A stretch of DNA of 64,000 nucleotides, from positions 50,895,973 through 50,959,972 of the forward strand of contig OZ018330.1 in NCBI GenBank assembly GCA_963969495.1, given 5' to 3'. This stretch comes from Ceratothoa steindachneri (taxonomy: Eukaryota; Arthropoda; Malacostraca; Isopoda; Cymothoidae). The number at the start of each line of letters is the position of its first letter. Position 1 is the first letter of the stretch. The position numbers were made by a program, and so were the translations under genes. The notes beneath the pieces are model-generated. The model saw nothing but the letters and a program-made list of their open reading frames with translations, searched no databases and was not told the DNA's origin. Below, one piece after another: positions 20,972-30,847 of the stretch.

Positions 20972-22075
20972 TATATTTTTTTCTACCTTTAGCACATGTT
21001 CCTTTAGAATGGGGTCCCAGTGGGAAAGTAACTCTATCAGACCTAAAAAGTTTACATTATTTGAGTCACCAATGCGTTGCGAAGAACCCTGGAAAGCAAG
21101 GCCACGTTATCTTAAGACTAGAGTAACATCAATAATTCGTTTCAAAAGGTTGTACCATTTTTCCGATTCCACTTTAATTGATGCTTCTAGAAGATTCTAA
21201 ATACCTTCTTGCAATGTCAGACGTCTTTCTAATTCACGCCAAGCTAGATAGTATTTCCTATGCCCATTACTCTTTTCATGCTTGGGAACCCTGTAACATA
21301 ATTTCCGTCACTCAGCACTGGCTGGCCAGCCTTTAGCTGTAGCAAATGCAGATTTGGATGCAGTACTTAGCCTGCAGCAAACACTGTTCCAAAATAGCCG
21401 GCACGGAAAACAATATAGTGACTCCTTATGCTGACTCCAGACAAGCCAGTCTCGGATAGGCTGTTCTGCATTAATGTTTCTGAACTTCAGTATACCTTCT
21501 GGGAATGTTTGATTGTTACCATCTGTATTTAGGCAATGTTAAAGGAAAGTCAATATGACCTCTGGTAACATAATTCTCTATGTCTGATTGAGAAGGAAAT
21601 TTTGCTGTGAGGAATCCAATGTCAAGCCCGACAAGCCCAGTGCATTTTTTTCGAAATTATATTGAACTAATTTGATTGATTCAATACTTGTTTTAGGAAT
21701 TTCTGTTGCACTGTCTGCCTGATTTTTGGAATCATCATTATTATCTGCTCCACCAGGTCCAGGTTCTGAATTAATATCTATGTTCATCTTATTTGTATAT
21801 GCCCCCGAATTTGTTTATTTATTAGCTTCTATCTCATTTCCATATAGGCTCTCTTGTTCACGACTGCCACCTACACTTTCCCCTTCTTCCAAATTTTAAT
21901 CCATATATGTTTCCACATTATCTTGTTTTCTTTTCATTCCTACTTGAAAGAGTGTCTGTAATCCTCTTATTTTATTGTATTCACGTTTCTTTTTTTCTTT
22001 CCTCTTTTGTGCTGCTGATTTATGCAGAGACATATTTCAGAGGGGCAGATTCTGAAAAAAATATAATAAAAATTA

Positions 22076-24541
22076 AGAACATAAGAACATAAGAAAAGAA
22101 GGAGACTGCAAAAGACCATTCATGGCCTACACTTGGCAGCTCCTGTTCCATTCAACACACAAAAGATTTCTTACCAGAGAAAAGTCATCAACATTGTCAC
22201 CCTTAACAGGAGTTCGTCAGATCTAATCTACAATATACATAAAATGCATCCAGAGGATTATGTCCATTCATGCAACCGCAAAATATAATCTTCCCACTCC
22301 TTAGAAAAATATATACATATGTACATAAAAAAAAGTCAGTCCCATCTAGCAGCTTCATCCATATATTTATCTAATCTATTCTTAAAACTACCCAGAGAGG
22401 AGGCTTCTATCACATGCCTAGTGAGCCTATTCCATTCATCTACCACACGATTTGTAAACCAATTCCTCCCAATCTCCTTCCTAAACCTATACTTATCAAG
22501 CTTAAACCCATTGCTACGTGTCCTGTCATGTTCACTAAGTATAAGAACCTTACCCAGATCCCCTTTATTATATCCTTTTACCCATTTGAAGACTTCAATC
22601 AATTCCCCTCTGACTCTTCTCCTTTCCAATGTATGTAGATTTTGTTTTCTGAGCCTTTCACCATAAGGTAAGTTCCTTAGCCCACCAATCATCTTTGTCA
22701 TCCTTCTCTGCACAGACTCAAGCAAATCAATATCCTTGCTATAATATGGTGACCAAAATTGTACTGCATAGTCTAGATGAGGCCTAACTAGCGCCAGATA
22801 CAGTTTTAGAATGACTTCAGCACTCTTATTGCTTACACTCCTCCTGATGAATCCCAATATCCTATTAGCTTTATTCTTAGCATTTAGACATTGCTTTCTA
22901 GGACGAAGGTCTGAACTTACCAAAATACCCAAGTCTCTCTCACAATCAGTCCTCCCTAAAATTCTGCCATTTAATTTATAACTATTCAATGGATTATTTC
23001 TACCTATACTAAGTACACTACATTTGTCTATGTTAAACTTCATTTGCCATTTCTCGGCCCAATTGGACAGAATGGTCAATTCCTCCTGCATTACAACAGC
23101 ATCAGAATCAGCCCTAATGGCCCTACCTAGCTTAGTATCATCAGCAAATTTACTCAGGTCACTACTTATACCTATGTCAAGATCATTAATATAAATTAAG
23201 AATAGCAAGGGACCCAAAACAGATCCTTGAGGAACTCCACTGCTAACACACCCCCACTCAGATTTAACTCCATCTATACTAACTCTTTGCTGTCTGTCAC
23301 CAAGCCATGACTGAATCCACCTAAATATACTGCCATCGATCCCGTGTGCTTTAACTTTGCTCAGAAGTCGTAAGTGTGGCACTCGATCAAAAGCCTTACT
23401 AAAGTCCAAGTATAAAATATCATAGTTTTCATCATTATCTGCTGCTTCATACACCTTACTATAAAAAGACAGCAAATTAGTCAGACAGGATTTACCCTTA
23501 CTAAAGCCATGCTGTGATTCTTTTATCAACTTATGCTTATCCAAGTGATCTCTAATATTCCTTGCTATAATAGATTCCATCATTTTCCCTACCACTGATG
23601 TCAAACTTACTGGTCTGTAATTAGACATATTTGTTTTATCCCCTTTCTTAAATATAGGTATCACATTGGCTTTCTTCCATGCCACTGGCACAATGCCACT
23701 CTTCAATGATTTTCTAAAGATGCATGCTAGGGGCTCACTTAACACATCCTTACATTCTTTCAAAATTCTAGGAAAGAGCTCATCAGGACCGGGTGCTTTA
23801 CTACTTTTGATTTTATCAATTTCCTTTGTCACTATCTCCTTTGTGATCAATATATCCTTTAATTTCTCTTCATCATTACCCCGAAAGATCATTGACACCT
23901 CAGGTATATTTAGAGTATCCTCCTGTGTAAATACTGAGGGAAAAAAGTCATTTAGCATTCCAGCCATTGAGTCCCTATCACTCACTAATTCTCCATTGGA
24001 ATCTATAAGTGGGCCTATTTTATCTCTAACCTTAGTTTTGTATAATTGATAAAAACTTTTAGGATCTTCCTTTGCCCTATTTGCCACTTTAATTTCATAA
24101 TTTCTCCTTGCTACTCTAACTAACTTTTTAACATCTCTTGCTAGTTCATTATATCTCTGCCTTAAGTGATCCTCTCCATTTTTTATTTTCCTATAAATGC
24201 CCTTTTTAATGCCAATATAATGCTTAATTTTATCTGTCATCCATCTTGGGTCATTATTTTTAGTCCTAATCTCCTTATATGGAATGTTAATCATCTGACC
24301 TGTAATTAATTGCTCAATTATTCTTTCATACTCCTCTTCAATTGTAATCTCTTCCTCCTGGTGATTATTGTCTCCACTAACTGATATCATTGAATCTATT
24401 CCTGAATTGATTTCATTGCCTGGTTTCTGTACAACTGCCTCCAGGTAAGTCCTGAGCCCATTATAATTTGCTCTTCTAAAGTCAGGAATTTTAACATTGT
24501 TCATGCTACTGTCAGCTTTTCCTTTTCAACATTAAAAATCA
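22076..24541 (-). mobile_element. CR1-like LINE, family A, copy 2 (5'-truncated, intact RT ORF)
   Basis: The 3' end at 22076 shows two AGAACATAAG-type units (plus-strand reading). From there the sequence tracks copy 1 (11985 onward) with few differences. It is cut at about 24541, upstream of the region after the endonuclease, so ORF1 and the endonuclease are absent. Its clean frame contrasts with copy 1 and suggests a younger insertion. Confidence 0.9.
22336..24504 (-). CDS. CR1-like reverse transcriptase, 722-residue open frame lacking the endonuclease
   Basis: The frame begins (Met at 24504) just after where an endonuclease would end (KIPDFRRANYNGLRTYLE). An acidic linker, EEEITIEEEYERIIEQLI, follows. 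The RT then holds all main blocks: ANVIPIFKKGDKTNMSNYRP, SLTSVVGKMMESI, QHGFSKGKSCLTNL, YLDFSKAFDRVPH, SGVPQGSVLGPLLFLIYIND and FADDTKLGRAIR with the catalytic FADD. The thumb and CR1 tail end in FKNRLDKYMDEAARWD. The Met is internal to the ancestral ORF2. Without the endonuclease it cannot nick its own target by the usual route. No evidence of expression is visible. Confidence 0.9.
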   Translation of the reverse strand: MNNVKIPDFRRANYNGLRTYLEAVVQKPGNEINSGIDSMISVSGDNNHQEEEITIEEEYERIIEQLITGQMINIPYKEIRTKNNDPRWMTDKIKHYIGIKKGIYRKIKNGEDHLRQRYNELARDVKKLVRVARRNYEIKVANRAKEDPKSFYQLYKTKVRDKIGPLIDSNGELVSDRDSMAGMLNDFFPSVFTQEDTLNIPEVSMIFRGNDEEKLKDILITKEIVTKEIDKIKSSKAPGPDELFPRILKECKDVLSEPLACIFRKSLKSGIVPVAWKKANVIPIFKKGDKTNMSNYRPVSLTSVVGKMMESIIARNIRDHLDKHKLIKESQHGFSKGKSCLTNLLSFYSKVYEAADNDENYDILYLDFSKAFDRVPHLRLLSKVKAHGIDGSIFRWIQSWLGDRQQRVSIDGVKSEWGCVSSGVPQGSVLGPLLFLIYINDLDIGISSDLSKFADDTKLGRAIRADSDAVVMQEELTILSNWAEKWQMKFNIDKCSVLSIGRNNPLNSYKLNGRILGRTDCERDLGILVSSDLRPRKQCLNAKNKANRILGFIRRSVSNKSAEVILKLYLALVRPHLDYAVQFWSPYYSKDIDLLESVQRRMTKMIGGLRNLPYGERLRKQNLHTLERRRVRGELIEVFKWVKGYNKGDLGKVLILSEHDRTRSNGFKLDKYRFRKEIGRNWFTNRVVDEWNRLTRHVIEASSLGSFKNRLDKYMDEAARWD

Positions 24542-24575
24542 AGTTACTTATAAAAATGAAAATATTGCATTACAA

Positions 24576-24857
24576 GTGAAATGCCTTTGTGAAGAGTCGG
24601 GAATAGTGTTTGTAGATGTATGGAAGGGCTTTTGGGGGAATAAGGGATTATATGCGATGGATGGGCTCCACCTGAGCCAGGATGGGGTTAAGGTTTTGTG
24701 GCAGGAGTTGGATAGTGTTATTGAGTCCTTGCGGGCGGGAAACATAGGTTCTTATAGTGGTCAGGAATATTTCGTGGCTCAGGATGGGGCAGTGAGGAAA
24801 ATCCAGCACAGAGGAGTAGAAGGTATACAAGCTAAATGGGGTGCTTGCAAAAAATAG
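24576..24857 (+). pseudogene. End of a CR1-like ORF1 with esterase block V
   Basis: 93 residues contain EESGIVFVDVWKGFWGN and then MDGLHLSQDGVKVLW. This is the SGNH block V (D-x-x-H) region, parallel to the ORF1 at 14671-14853. The fold is truncated: blocks I-III are absent. The tail (GSYSGQEYFVAQDGAVRKI..) has no match in family A copy 1. It cannot be catalytic because the Ser nucleophile block is gone. Confidence 0.8.
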
Positions 24858-24930
24858 GTGGATTGAGATGTCTTACCTAGTCTCAGAATCCGAGTAGGCA
24901 AGGATATCAAAACACACATAATGGGTTCAA

Positions 24931-25743
24931 ATGTTTCTATGGGGAGGGGAGGGTGTAAATAGCAAAGTGTCAATTTTTGCTGATGACACTAAACTGGCAG
25001 CTGTAGTCAAAGATGTTGAGTGTAGCTTTAAAGTGCATGGTGACTTAAATAAGTTACTCGCTTGGGCTCTTAAGTGCCAGATGAATTTTAACCTTAATAA
25101 ATGCAAAGTTATTAACATGGGAAGAGATAATAGGGAATTCAGTTACGAGATGGATGGGCATTGGTTGAATTCAATTGAAGATGAGAAGGACTTTGGAGTA
25201 GTAGTAGATAAGTCACTGAAGTTTTCAAAGCAGTGTATTGGGTAAAAAAATATAGCAAATAGGGTACTAGGATACATTAAAAGGAATGCTAGCTACAAGA
25301 GTAGGGAGGTTATCCTTAAACTATACAACTCTTATGTCTAGGGCACATTTAGAGTACTGTATACAAGCATGGTCACCACATTTTAGACATGATATCAACC
25401 TGTTAGAGTCAATGCAAAGGAGGGCAACAAAAAGAATACCCTCCCTGAGCATCTTGAATATGAAGATAGATTGAGGATACTAAATATGATTGAGCTTTTT
25501 AAAATCTTTTCTGGGATGGATAAATTGGATTTCAGTAAGTTTTTTGAGTTAGAAGGTAGTAATAGGACTAGGGGTCACCACTTAAAGATTAAAAAACAGA
25601 GGTGCAGACTGGATGTTAGAAAATATTTTTCCGCCAATAGAGTGGTAGATTATGGGAATAGTTTGCCACCTGAGACAGTAGACAGTCTAAACTTGAATAT
25701 TTTCAAGCGCAGATTAGATGATTATATGGTAAGATGGGGTTAA
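24931..25743 (+). pseudogene. CR1-like RT C-terminal half, broken
   Basis: Begins in VSIFADDTKLAAVVKDVE, with the catalytic FADD kept, and continues through WALKCQMNFNLNKCKV, KDFGVVVDKSLKFSKQC, a stop at 25243-25245, and ANRVLGYIKR. Further shifts follow near 25290 and 25470. The tail has RATKRIPSL, GSNRTRGHHLKIKK and FKRRLDDYMV before the stop at 25743. The palm and fingers upstream of FADD are deleted. It is inactive. Confidence 0.85.
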
Positions 25744-26030
25744 CTTCTTACTTTCTGGTGTGCGGGTGGGTCTCTCGACTCATTCCTGTAGATGCAATTT
25801 CTTTTAATGTATATTTTTGGGGAGCTTGATTTTGTCTTGCCCTGATGATGATGCTTTTTGTTTTTGACCCTCTCTTATGGACGGTTTAGATTGTATATTG
25901 TGGATGCATGATCTGACTTATCCTATGGATGCACTCTGTGAGTGGGTTTTGACGGATGCGGATGACCTTTGATAAGCCCTTGTGGCTTTTGTCATCCGTG
26001 GAATTATATTACGTTATGTTATGTTCAATT

Positions 26031-26404
26031 TTGAACTTTGATATTCACGGGCCCCTAGACTCTTATAGGCCCTGGTGTGGCGCACCAGCTACACCCCCCT
26101 CTCGTGGGGCCTGTTGACGGTATTTATTGGTATAAAATTTACAAATTACTTTTCGGGTCGAACGTTGAACTTCAGGAAAGTGGCTATATCTGTGGTGTTC
26201 ACATTGTATTATGAAATAAGAGACACGAAGAAACCTAAATAATGAGCATTTTGACATGTTTTATGAAATATTATGATGGGTTCAAGTCTATCCAAAATAA
26301 CATGTGACTTAAGGGCGTCCAAATGGACAATAATGGTCTAAAAATAAAAATTGTTCCTGAAGTCCTATTACCCCCTCCCTTTTAAGTGTTTAAATTGACA
26401 GAGG
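26031..26404. other. No recognisable gene
   Basis: GC-mixed sequence with CACCAGCTACACCCCCC and an AT-rich right part. Nothing assignable was seen. Confidence 0.55.
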
Positions 26405-26570
26405 TGTATATAGAGGAGAGTAGGAAAAGGGGCAAAGAAAAAATAATAGCGTTGGCAAGTTGCGAACAGCCTTCCCCGTCACTGGACCACTTTTAGTAAG
26501 CGGCGAATCCACTCGGCCATCTTAAGTCTTAAAAAAATCATTCAAGCAAAGCTTTTAAGCCGATCGCCTG
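26405..26570 (-). mobile_element. tRNA-like SINE, copy 1
   Basis: One of four copies of a 165-185-bp repeat in the same orientation. On the minus strand it contains TGGCCGAGTGG (complement of 26509-26519), a perfect match to the tRNA A-box pattern TGGYNNAGTGG. About 40 nt further comes TGTTCGCAACTTGC (26454-26470), close to a B box. The text between resembles a tRNA-Ser D and anticodon arm. The 5' head differs from the other copies, so it is truncated or diverged there. Confidence 0.75.
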
Positions 26571-26582
26571 TGTTACATTGAA

Positions 26583-26700
26583 TTGAAAAAGGAAAGTATG
26601 CTAATATTTATGCACAAGATACATTACGTTAAAATGGTAATATTTAAATTGATGCAGTGCAATATTGATACATGTAATATTTTATAGGAATGCCCCCCTA
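26583..26700. repeat. Unnamed dispersed repeat R, copy 1
   Basis: The block from GAAAGTATGCTAATATTTAT to ACATGTAATATTTTATAGGA is repeated at 40138-40275, each copy near a SINE but on opposite sides of it. No ORF. Confidence 0.7.
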
Positions 26701-26738
26701 AAAAAATACCCCCCTCCTCTTTTATTAAAGACCCGCTG

Positions 26739-29310
26739 TCAGAGTAACGCCGAGGCCTTCTGACGACGCGGCCGAAGCTGCTCACAGTGCCATTGGTTAG
26801 GCTGCGGGGCACAGATTCGCTGTGGCAGTACCAGTAGCGTTGGACAAGGCACCCACATGAGAGAAAGTTGATGGAGCGAAGGTGATCCGCTTGTTGGTTC
26901 CTTCCGAGATGGCGTCAAGCGGGATTGGGATGTGGAGTCTTGAGACCCGTTTTCCGCTGAAGGAGTGACCATTGGGGGGGAGATTTGCTCCTCACTGACC
27001 ACTTCTGCCGATGAATGTGCCTGCAACAAAAGAGTCGGAGGCAGCCAAACGGAAGGTGGAGTTGGAGTAGCAGGGGTGGTTAAAAAGGTGGAGTTGAGGT
27101 TGTTTTGGAGGATTACTGTACCACAAAGGGGTACGGTAGGAGGAGAATGAGGTGATAGTGGTTCTAGATGAACATTTTCGGTATTACCGGGTTTCAGGCG
27201 GTCGATATAGATAGTATCTTGCTTGGTGCCAAACTTTAGGACAAACAATTTCCGTTTCCTGGAGATGACGATAAAGGGGCCATCATAGACTGGTTGCAAC
27301 GAATTGCGAGTTGAATCGCAACGGACTTAAACATGGGAGCATGTTGTCATCTCCGTCACGAAGTTTTATAATTAGCAGGCACTCGAGGGGCAGTTGGCTT
27401 AGCTTCAGCCATCCCCCGTACAAGATTATGTACGTATGAAGAAGGATCTAGGTGAGAAGGTAGAGGTCGGTCAGAGGAAGAAAAGAATTGACCGGGTAGA
27501 CGAAGTTGAGTACCGTAAGTTATTTTCGAAGCAGAGCAAGCCCTATCCTCTTTCAAGGACGAGCGAATGCCAAGGAGAATCAAAGGTAGCTTGTCCACCC
27601 AAGTGATGATTGGATCGATGGAGCGTAAGCTTGCTTTGATGGTCCAATGCAGACGTTCTACTTTAGAGTTACTCTGGGGATGATAGCTTGTAGTACGAAG
27701 ATAAAAGGAGCCAAGCACTGAGATGAGTGTATGCCATTGGTGGGATTCAAACTGGCTGCCACGATTAGTTATGATCGTTGATGAAACACCAAAACGAGCA
27801 ACCCATGCTAAGACGAAGGCTCGAGTGATAGTGGAAGCTCTGATGTTCCAGATAAGAACCGCCTCTGGCCATTTGGCCACGTCGGCATTCATACCTGGCC
27901 AAACGAAGCGTTGTCCAACGAGCTTGCGTGTGACATTGACGCCAGGATGAGAGAGACCATGAATTTGGTCGAAAATGTGCCGACGGTAAACGAGAGGAAT
28001 GAGAAGACGAGGACAGTCAGGAAATGAATAGTCAACCAGGATACGCCTGGAAGGACTGTCTGTCAAGTCGATCTCGCGAACGACGAATTGAGAAGAGTGA
28101 CACAGTGTTTGCGTGTCTTCATCTTTTTCCTGTGAAAGCGCTATTGTTGCATGATCGATGGGCGCAGTGTAGGAGAGTTGCGTGCCCGAAATCGATGAAA
28201 TGCTAGAGCGTGCGTCCGGTACGACGTTTGAAGAACCAGGAACGTAGCGAATATTGTTCGTCATCTGGAGGATGAATTCAAGATGACAAGTGTCAACTGC
28301 AGTGTGTACTGACGAAGTACTACGAAACAAACATGCACTGACAAAGGGCTTATGGTCAGTAAAAATGGTAAATTCACGACCTTCCAAATGATGGCGGAAA
28401 TGGCGGATAACGAGATATATTCCGAGGAGTCCTCGAGAGAACGTTGAATATTTCTTTTGTGGGTCTGTAAGAACGCGAGAGAAGAAAGCAAGAGGTTGCC
28501 ATTGGTCACCAACTCTCTACTGAAAAGTTGCACCTACATGGGTTGAAGATGCATCGGAGGCGACGCTGATAGCGGTTTCTGGAGAAAGATGAGCCAATTC
28601 CACAGCGCGGGCAATAGCCTCTTTTAGGCGAGAGAACGAATCGCACACCTCAACAGACCATTCAAGACAAGACTTCTTTGGTCTTGGTCAGCATAGAGTT
28701 GATAGATTGCATGACCTGGGCACATATAGGGATGAATCTGTGGTATAAATTGACCATGCCACATAAACTGCTGAGTTGTTTGCATGATGTAGGACGAGAA
28801 AAGTTTCGCAACGCGGTAACTTTATCTTCGAGTGGGCTAATCCCTGACTCGAGACATGGTGCCCCGAGAATGAGAGTTGCGGGACACCAAAGAGGCACTT
28901 GGAGACGTTTAGTACAACACGGTACTCCTGAAGTCGAGAAAAAGCTTGGCGAAGGTGAGAAAGATGTTCCTCCAGTGGAGAAGATGATATTATGAAGTGA
29001 TCGATGTAGCAAAATACGAAAGGAAGACCCCTAAGGACTTGATCCATAGAGCGCTGGAAATTTTGACCAGAGTTACGCAATCCATATGGCATTTTGACCA
29101 TTTCAAAAGCACCAAACGGAGTGGTGATGTTAGTCTTTGCGACATCGTCTCGGTGAATAGGGATCTGGTTGAAAGAACGAACCAGATCCAAGCGAGAAAG
29201 AATCGTACAGCCATGGGGAGACGAGGTTTAAGTATTTTCAGTCGTCTTTCGGTGATCCGTGAAATAGTTTGCAGGGTATCAATAGAATTCAAGTAGAGTC
29301 GCGATAAAAT
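26739..29310 (-). pseudogene. Gypsy-like pol fragment (RT, RNase H, integrase), copy 1
   Basis: The RT starts at about 29292 with DLVRSFNQIPIH and continues through [14 protein letters not shown]. The catalytic box reads CYIDH at about 29005-28997 instead of Y-x-D-D, so the second Asp is lost. RNase H (about 28530-28200) has FTIFTDHKPF and NVVPD. The integrase has GLSHPGVNVTRKL and then jumps from WPGMNADVAK to WPEAV, deleting the CxxC half of the zinc domain and the first catalytic Asp. The second Asp region reads TNRGSQFES, so that Asp is also changed, and VERLHWTIK keeps the Glu. The tail has YDGPFIVISRKRKLFVL, a GPY/F-like module. LTRs are absent. Several frameshifts occur. Confidence 0.88.
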
Positions 29311-29721
29311 TGAGGTTTTTTATCCATGTCAAAGAATAATTTTCAGTACATATACTAAATCTTAGTTAGGAGACCGAGCCATTTTCAAAATCCTGATTTA
29401 TAGTTGCCTTTTTATACCGATCCTCTCCATGTCGAACTCTATTAGGAATCTCGACTGGCTGCTTCTGCAATCTATACAGCTGCCATACTTATGTGATTAA
29501 AGGACTTTTGAATGTTGAGGGATCCATTTCAAGATAGGCGAGGGCGCGTAGGGCGAACTTAAGAAGTCAAGCAGAAAAATAAAAATTTGATCGCAGGAAA
29601 GGTTATGCCTATTTAAAAAAGGGAGGTGTCTATTCCTTGTTAAATAATCCTAAATATGGCCAGTAGGCGATTTACAATAAGTAAACGGCTTCCACCTATT
29701 CATATAACCTTCTACACTATA
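29311..29721. other. No recognisable gene
   Basis: Short AT-rich spacer between the pol fragment and the LTR. No ORF or repeat recognised. Confidence 0.6.
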
Positions 29722-30683
29722 GGTTTTGGATGAATATTGCAACATATATCCTAGATAGCTCTAATCACAATAAACATCATATTTCGTTATTCAAGGGAAT
29801 TAAGTTAAATGCTAACCCAAAATCTAAATTTTTGCTGACAAATTTCCTTAGGCCTAAATTTGAGGGACGTTGGGAAAAAGTGTATTAGAAACAAAGAGTT
29901 AAGAAAAATATATATTATTGAATAAACAGTTAGATTTAAAGGTGAATTTATATGGTAACAGTTTATGGTTGATTTGAGAATTTTACGTGTGAATTAAATT
30001 TGCATGAGTTAACGAAAATGGATTTACAATTGATAAATATGGTTTGATAATTAGAGTACAACTTATGATGATTGATAATTGGTAATTGGATAATGGTTAA
30101 ATAGATTGTATTATAAGTAATTTGTAAGTAGTAATTGTTAAATAGATTTGATAATCGTTAAATAGTAATTTGTAAATTGAGTATAACAATTAATAAATAG
30201 ATTGTATAATTGTTAAATAGCAATTAGCTAATAGATGATTGATAGAGAGTAATTGGTTGATTGCAATTAAATTGGTAAATATTTTATAAGTAATTGGATG
30301 ATAAATTGGAATACAGGTAAATAGATAAATAGTGGTAAATCGTTTGATAAATATTAAATAGATCAGAAATCGGTAAATGGGTAAATAGTGGTAAATCGTT
30401 TGATAAATATTAAATAGATTATAAATTGATAAATGTTGGCAAATAGTGAAATGTTTAATAGATTATAACGGAGTTGGAAGAGTCTGTAAATGAGAAAAGA
30501 ATCATACATTAATTCAGGATTCTTTGGGGAAATATTTAGCTAAACAATTACAATTTACATATTTACAGAGCTGTTTACCGAAGCTCCCAAGCAAAACGAA
30601 TGAACATCATAGGTTGATTTTAAAACGCTTGGTAGAGCGGAAGTAGCGATCTCAAGATTTATGTCAGGGTTACCAACCCTTCT

Positions 30684-30754
<71 letters not shown>

Positions 30755-30794
30755 GAATAAAATATTTACATTTGTAGGAGTATAGAAAGCTACA
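29722..30794 (-). repeat. 3' LTR of Gypsy-like copy 2
   Basis: Read on the minus strand it runs from TGTAGCTTTCTATACTCCTAC to ..ATTCATCCAAAACC. It matches the 5' LTR throughout: TTTTGGATGAATATTGC, CCTAGATAGCTCTAATCACA, ATTTGAGGGACGTTG, AACGGAGTTGGAAG and GTCAGGGTTACCAACCCTTC in plus-strand reading. Several AT-rich (AATAGATTGTATAATTG)-like words are repeated within it. Confidence 0.9.
30692..30749. repeat. (TA)n in the 3' LTR
   Basis: About 29 TA units, against about 131 at the same place in the 5' LTR of the same element. Confidence 0.92.
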
Positions 30795-30810
30795 ATACTA
30801 CCCCACCGAG
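30795..30810 (-). other. Candidate polypurine tract
   Basis: The minus strand reads TCGGTGGGGTAGTAT directly before the 3' LTR start TGTAGC. This purine-rich stretch is in the position where plus-strand DNA synthesis is primed in LTR elements. Confidence 0.5.
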
Positions 30811-30847
30811 GGAAAATCTCGCACAACACAAGGTATTTACATAAATT

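Larger units (their letters stand above)
18423..20995 (+). mobile_element. Second solo LTR of the Gypsy-like family, split by a mariner-like element
   Basis: Starts TGTAGCGGTCTATACCCGTACA, close to the start of the complete LTR (38905 reading leftwards). It continues through AAATATTTAATCCTAACTG(TA)n, GAAGGGTTAGTAACCATGAC, TTTACAGACCCTTACAACTCCGTT, and CTATTCTCATTAACTC to TATTCCATAATATA at 19213. A mariner-like element is inserted at that TA. Only about 20 bp of LTR-like sequence is seen after it; the last about 200 bp of the LTR are not recognised. Confidence 0.75.
18062..21900 (-). mobile_element. hAT remnant, TTF-finger/ZMYM1-like type, split by an LTR
   Basis: Minus-strand coding pieces lie on both sides of the LTR. 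On the right (about 21787-21180) is the TTF-type zinc finger region, with INAEQPIRDWLVW and SLYCFPCRLFW, broken by several stops. On the left (about 18422-18062) is the C-terminal dimerisation domain. The catalytic middle is missing, so the element was already deleted, or lost it when the LTR landed. Terminal repeats were not found. Confidence 0.75.
24542..26030 (+). mobile_element. CR1-like LINE, family B, copy 3, with a large internal deletion
   Basis: Starts within an esterase-type ORF1 (24576-24857), then jumps near 24940-24960 to the RT (FADDTKLAAV), so all of the endonuclease and the first RT blocks are missing. It ends with the family-B 3' UTR and an ACGTTATGTTATGTT terminus at about 26010-26025. 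The 5' end abuts the 5' end of family-A copy 2 head to head. Confidence 0.85.

Noticed and set aside
23666..24049. 127-codon plus-strand ORF
   Set aside because: It is antisense to the intact RT frame at 22336-24504; the same shadow occurs at 13551-13886.
26454..26519. Possible functional tRNA-Ser gene
   Set aside because: The box motifs are there but the acceptor and T arms do not pair well and the sequence is a dispersed repeat, so it is called a SINE.
29722..30847. An env-like gene in the Gypsy-like element
   Set aside because: No ORF with signal peptide or membrane segments lies between the integrase tail and the 3' LTR.
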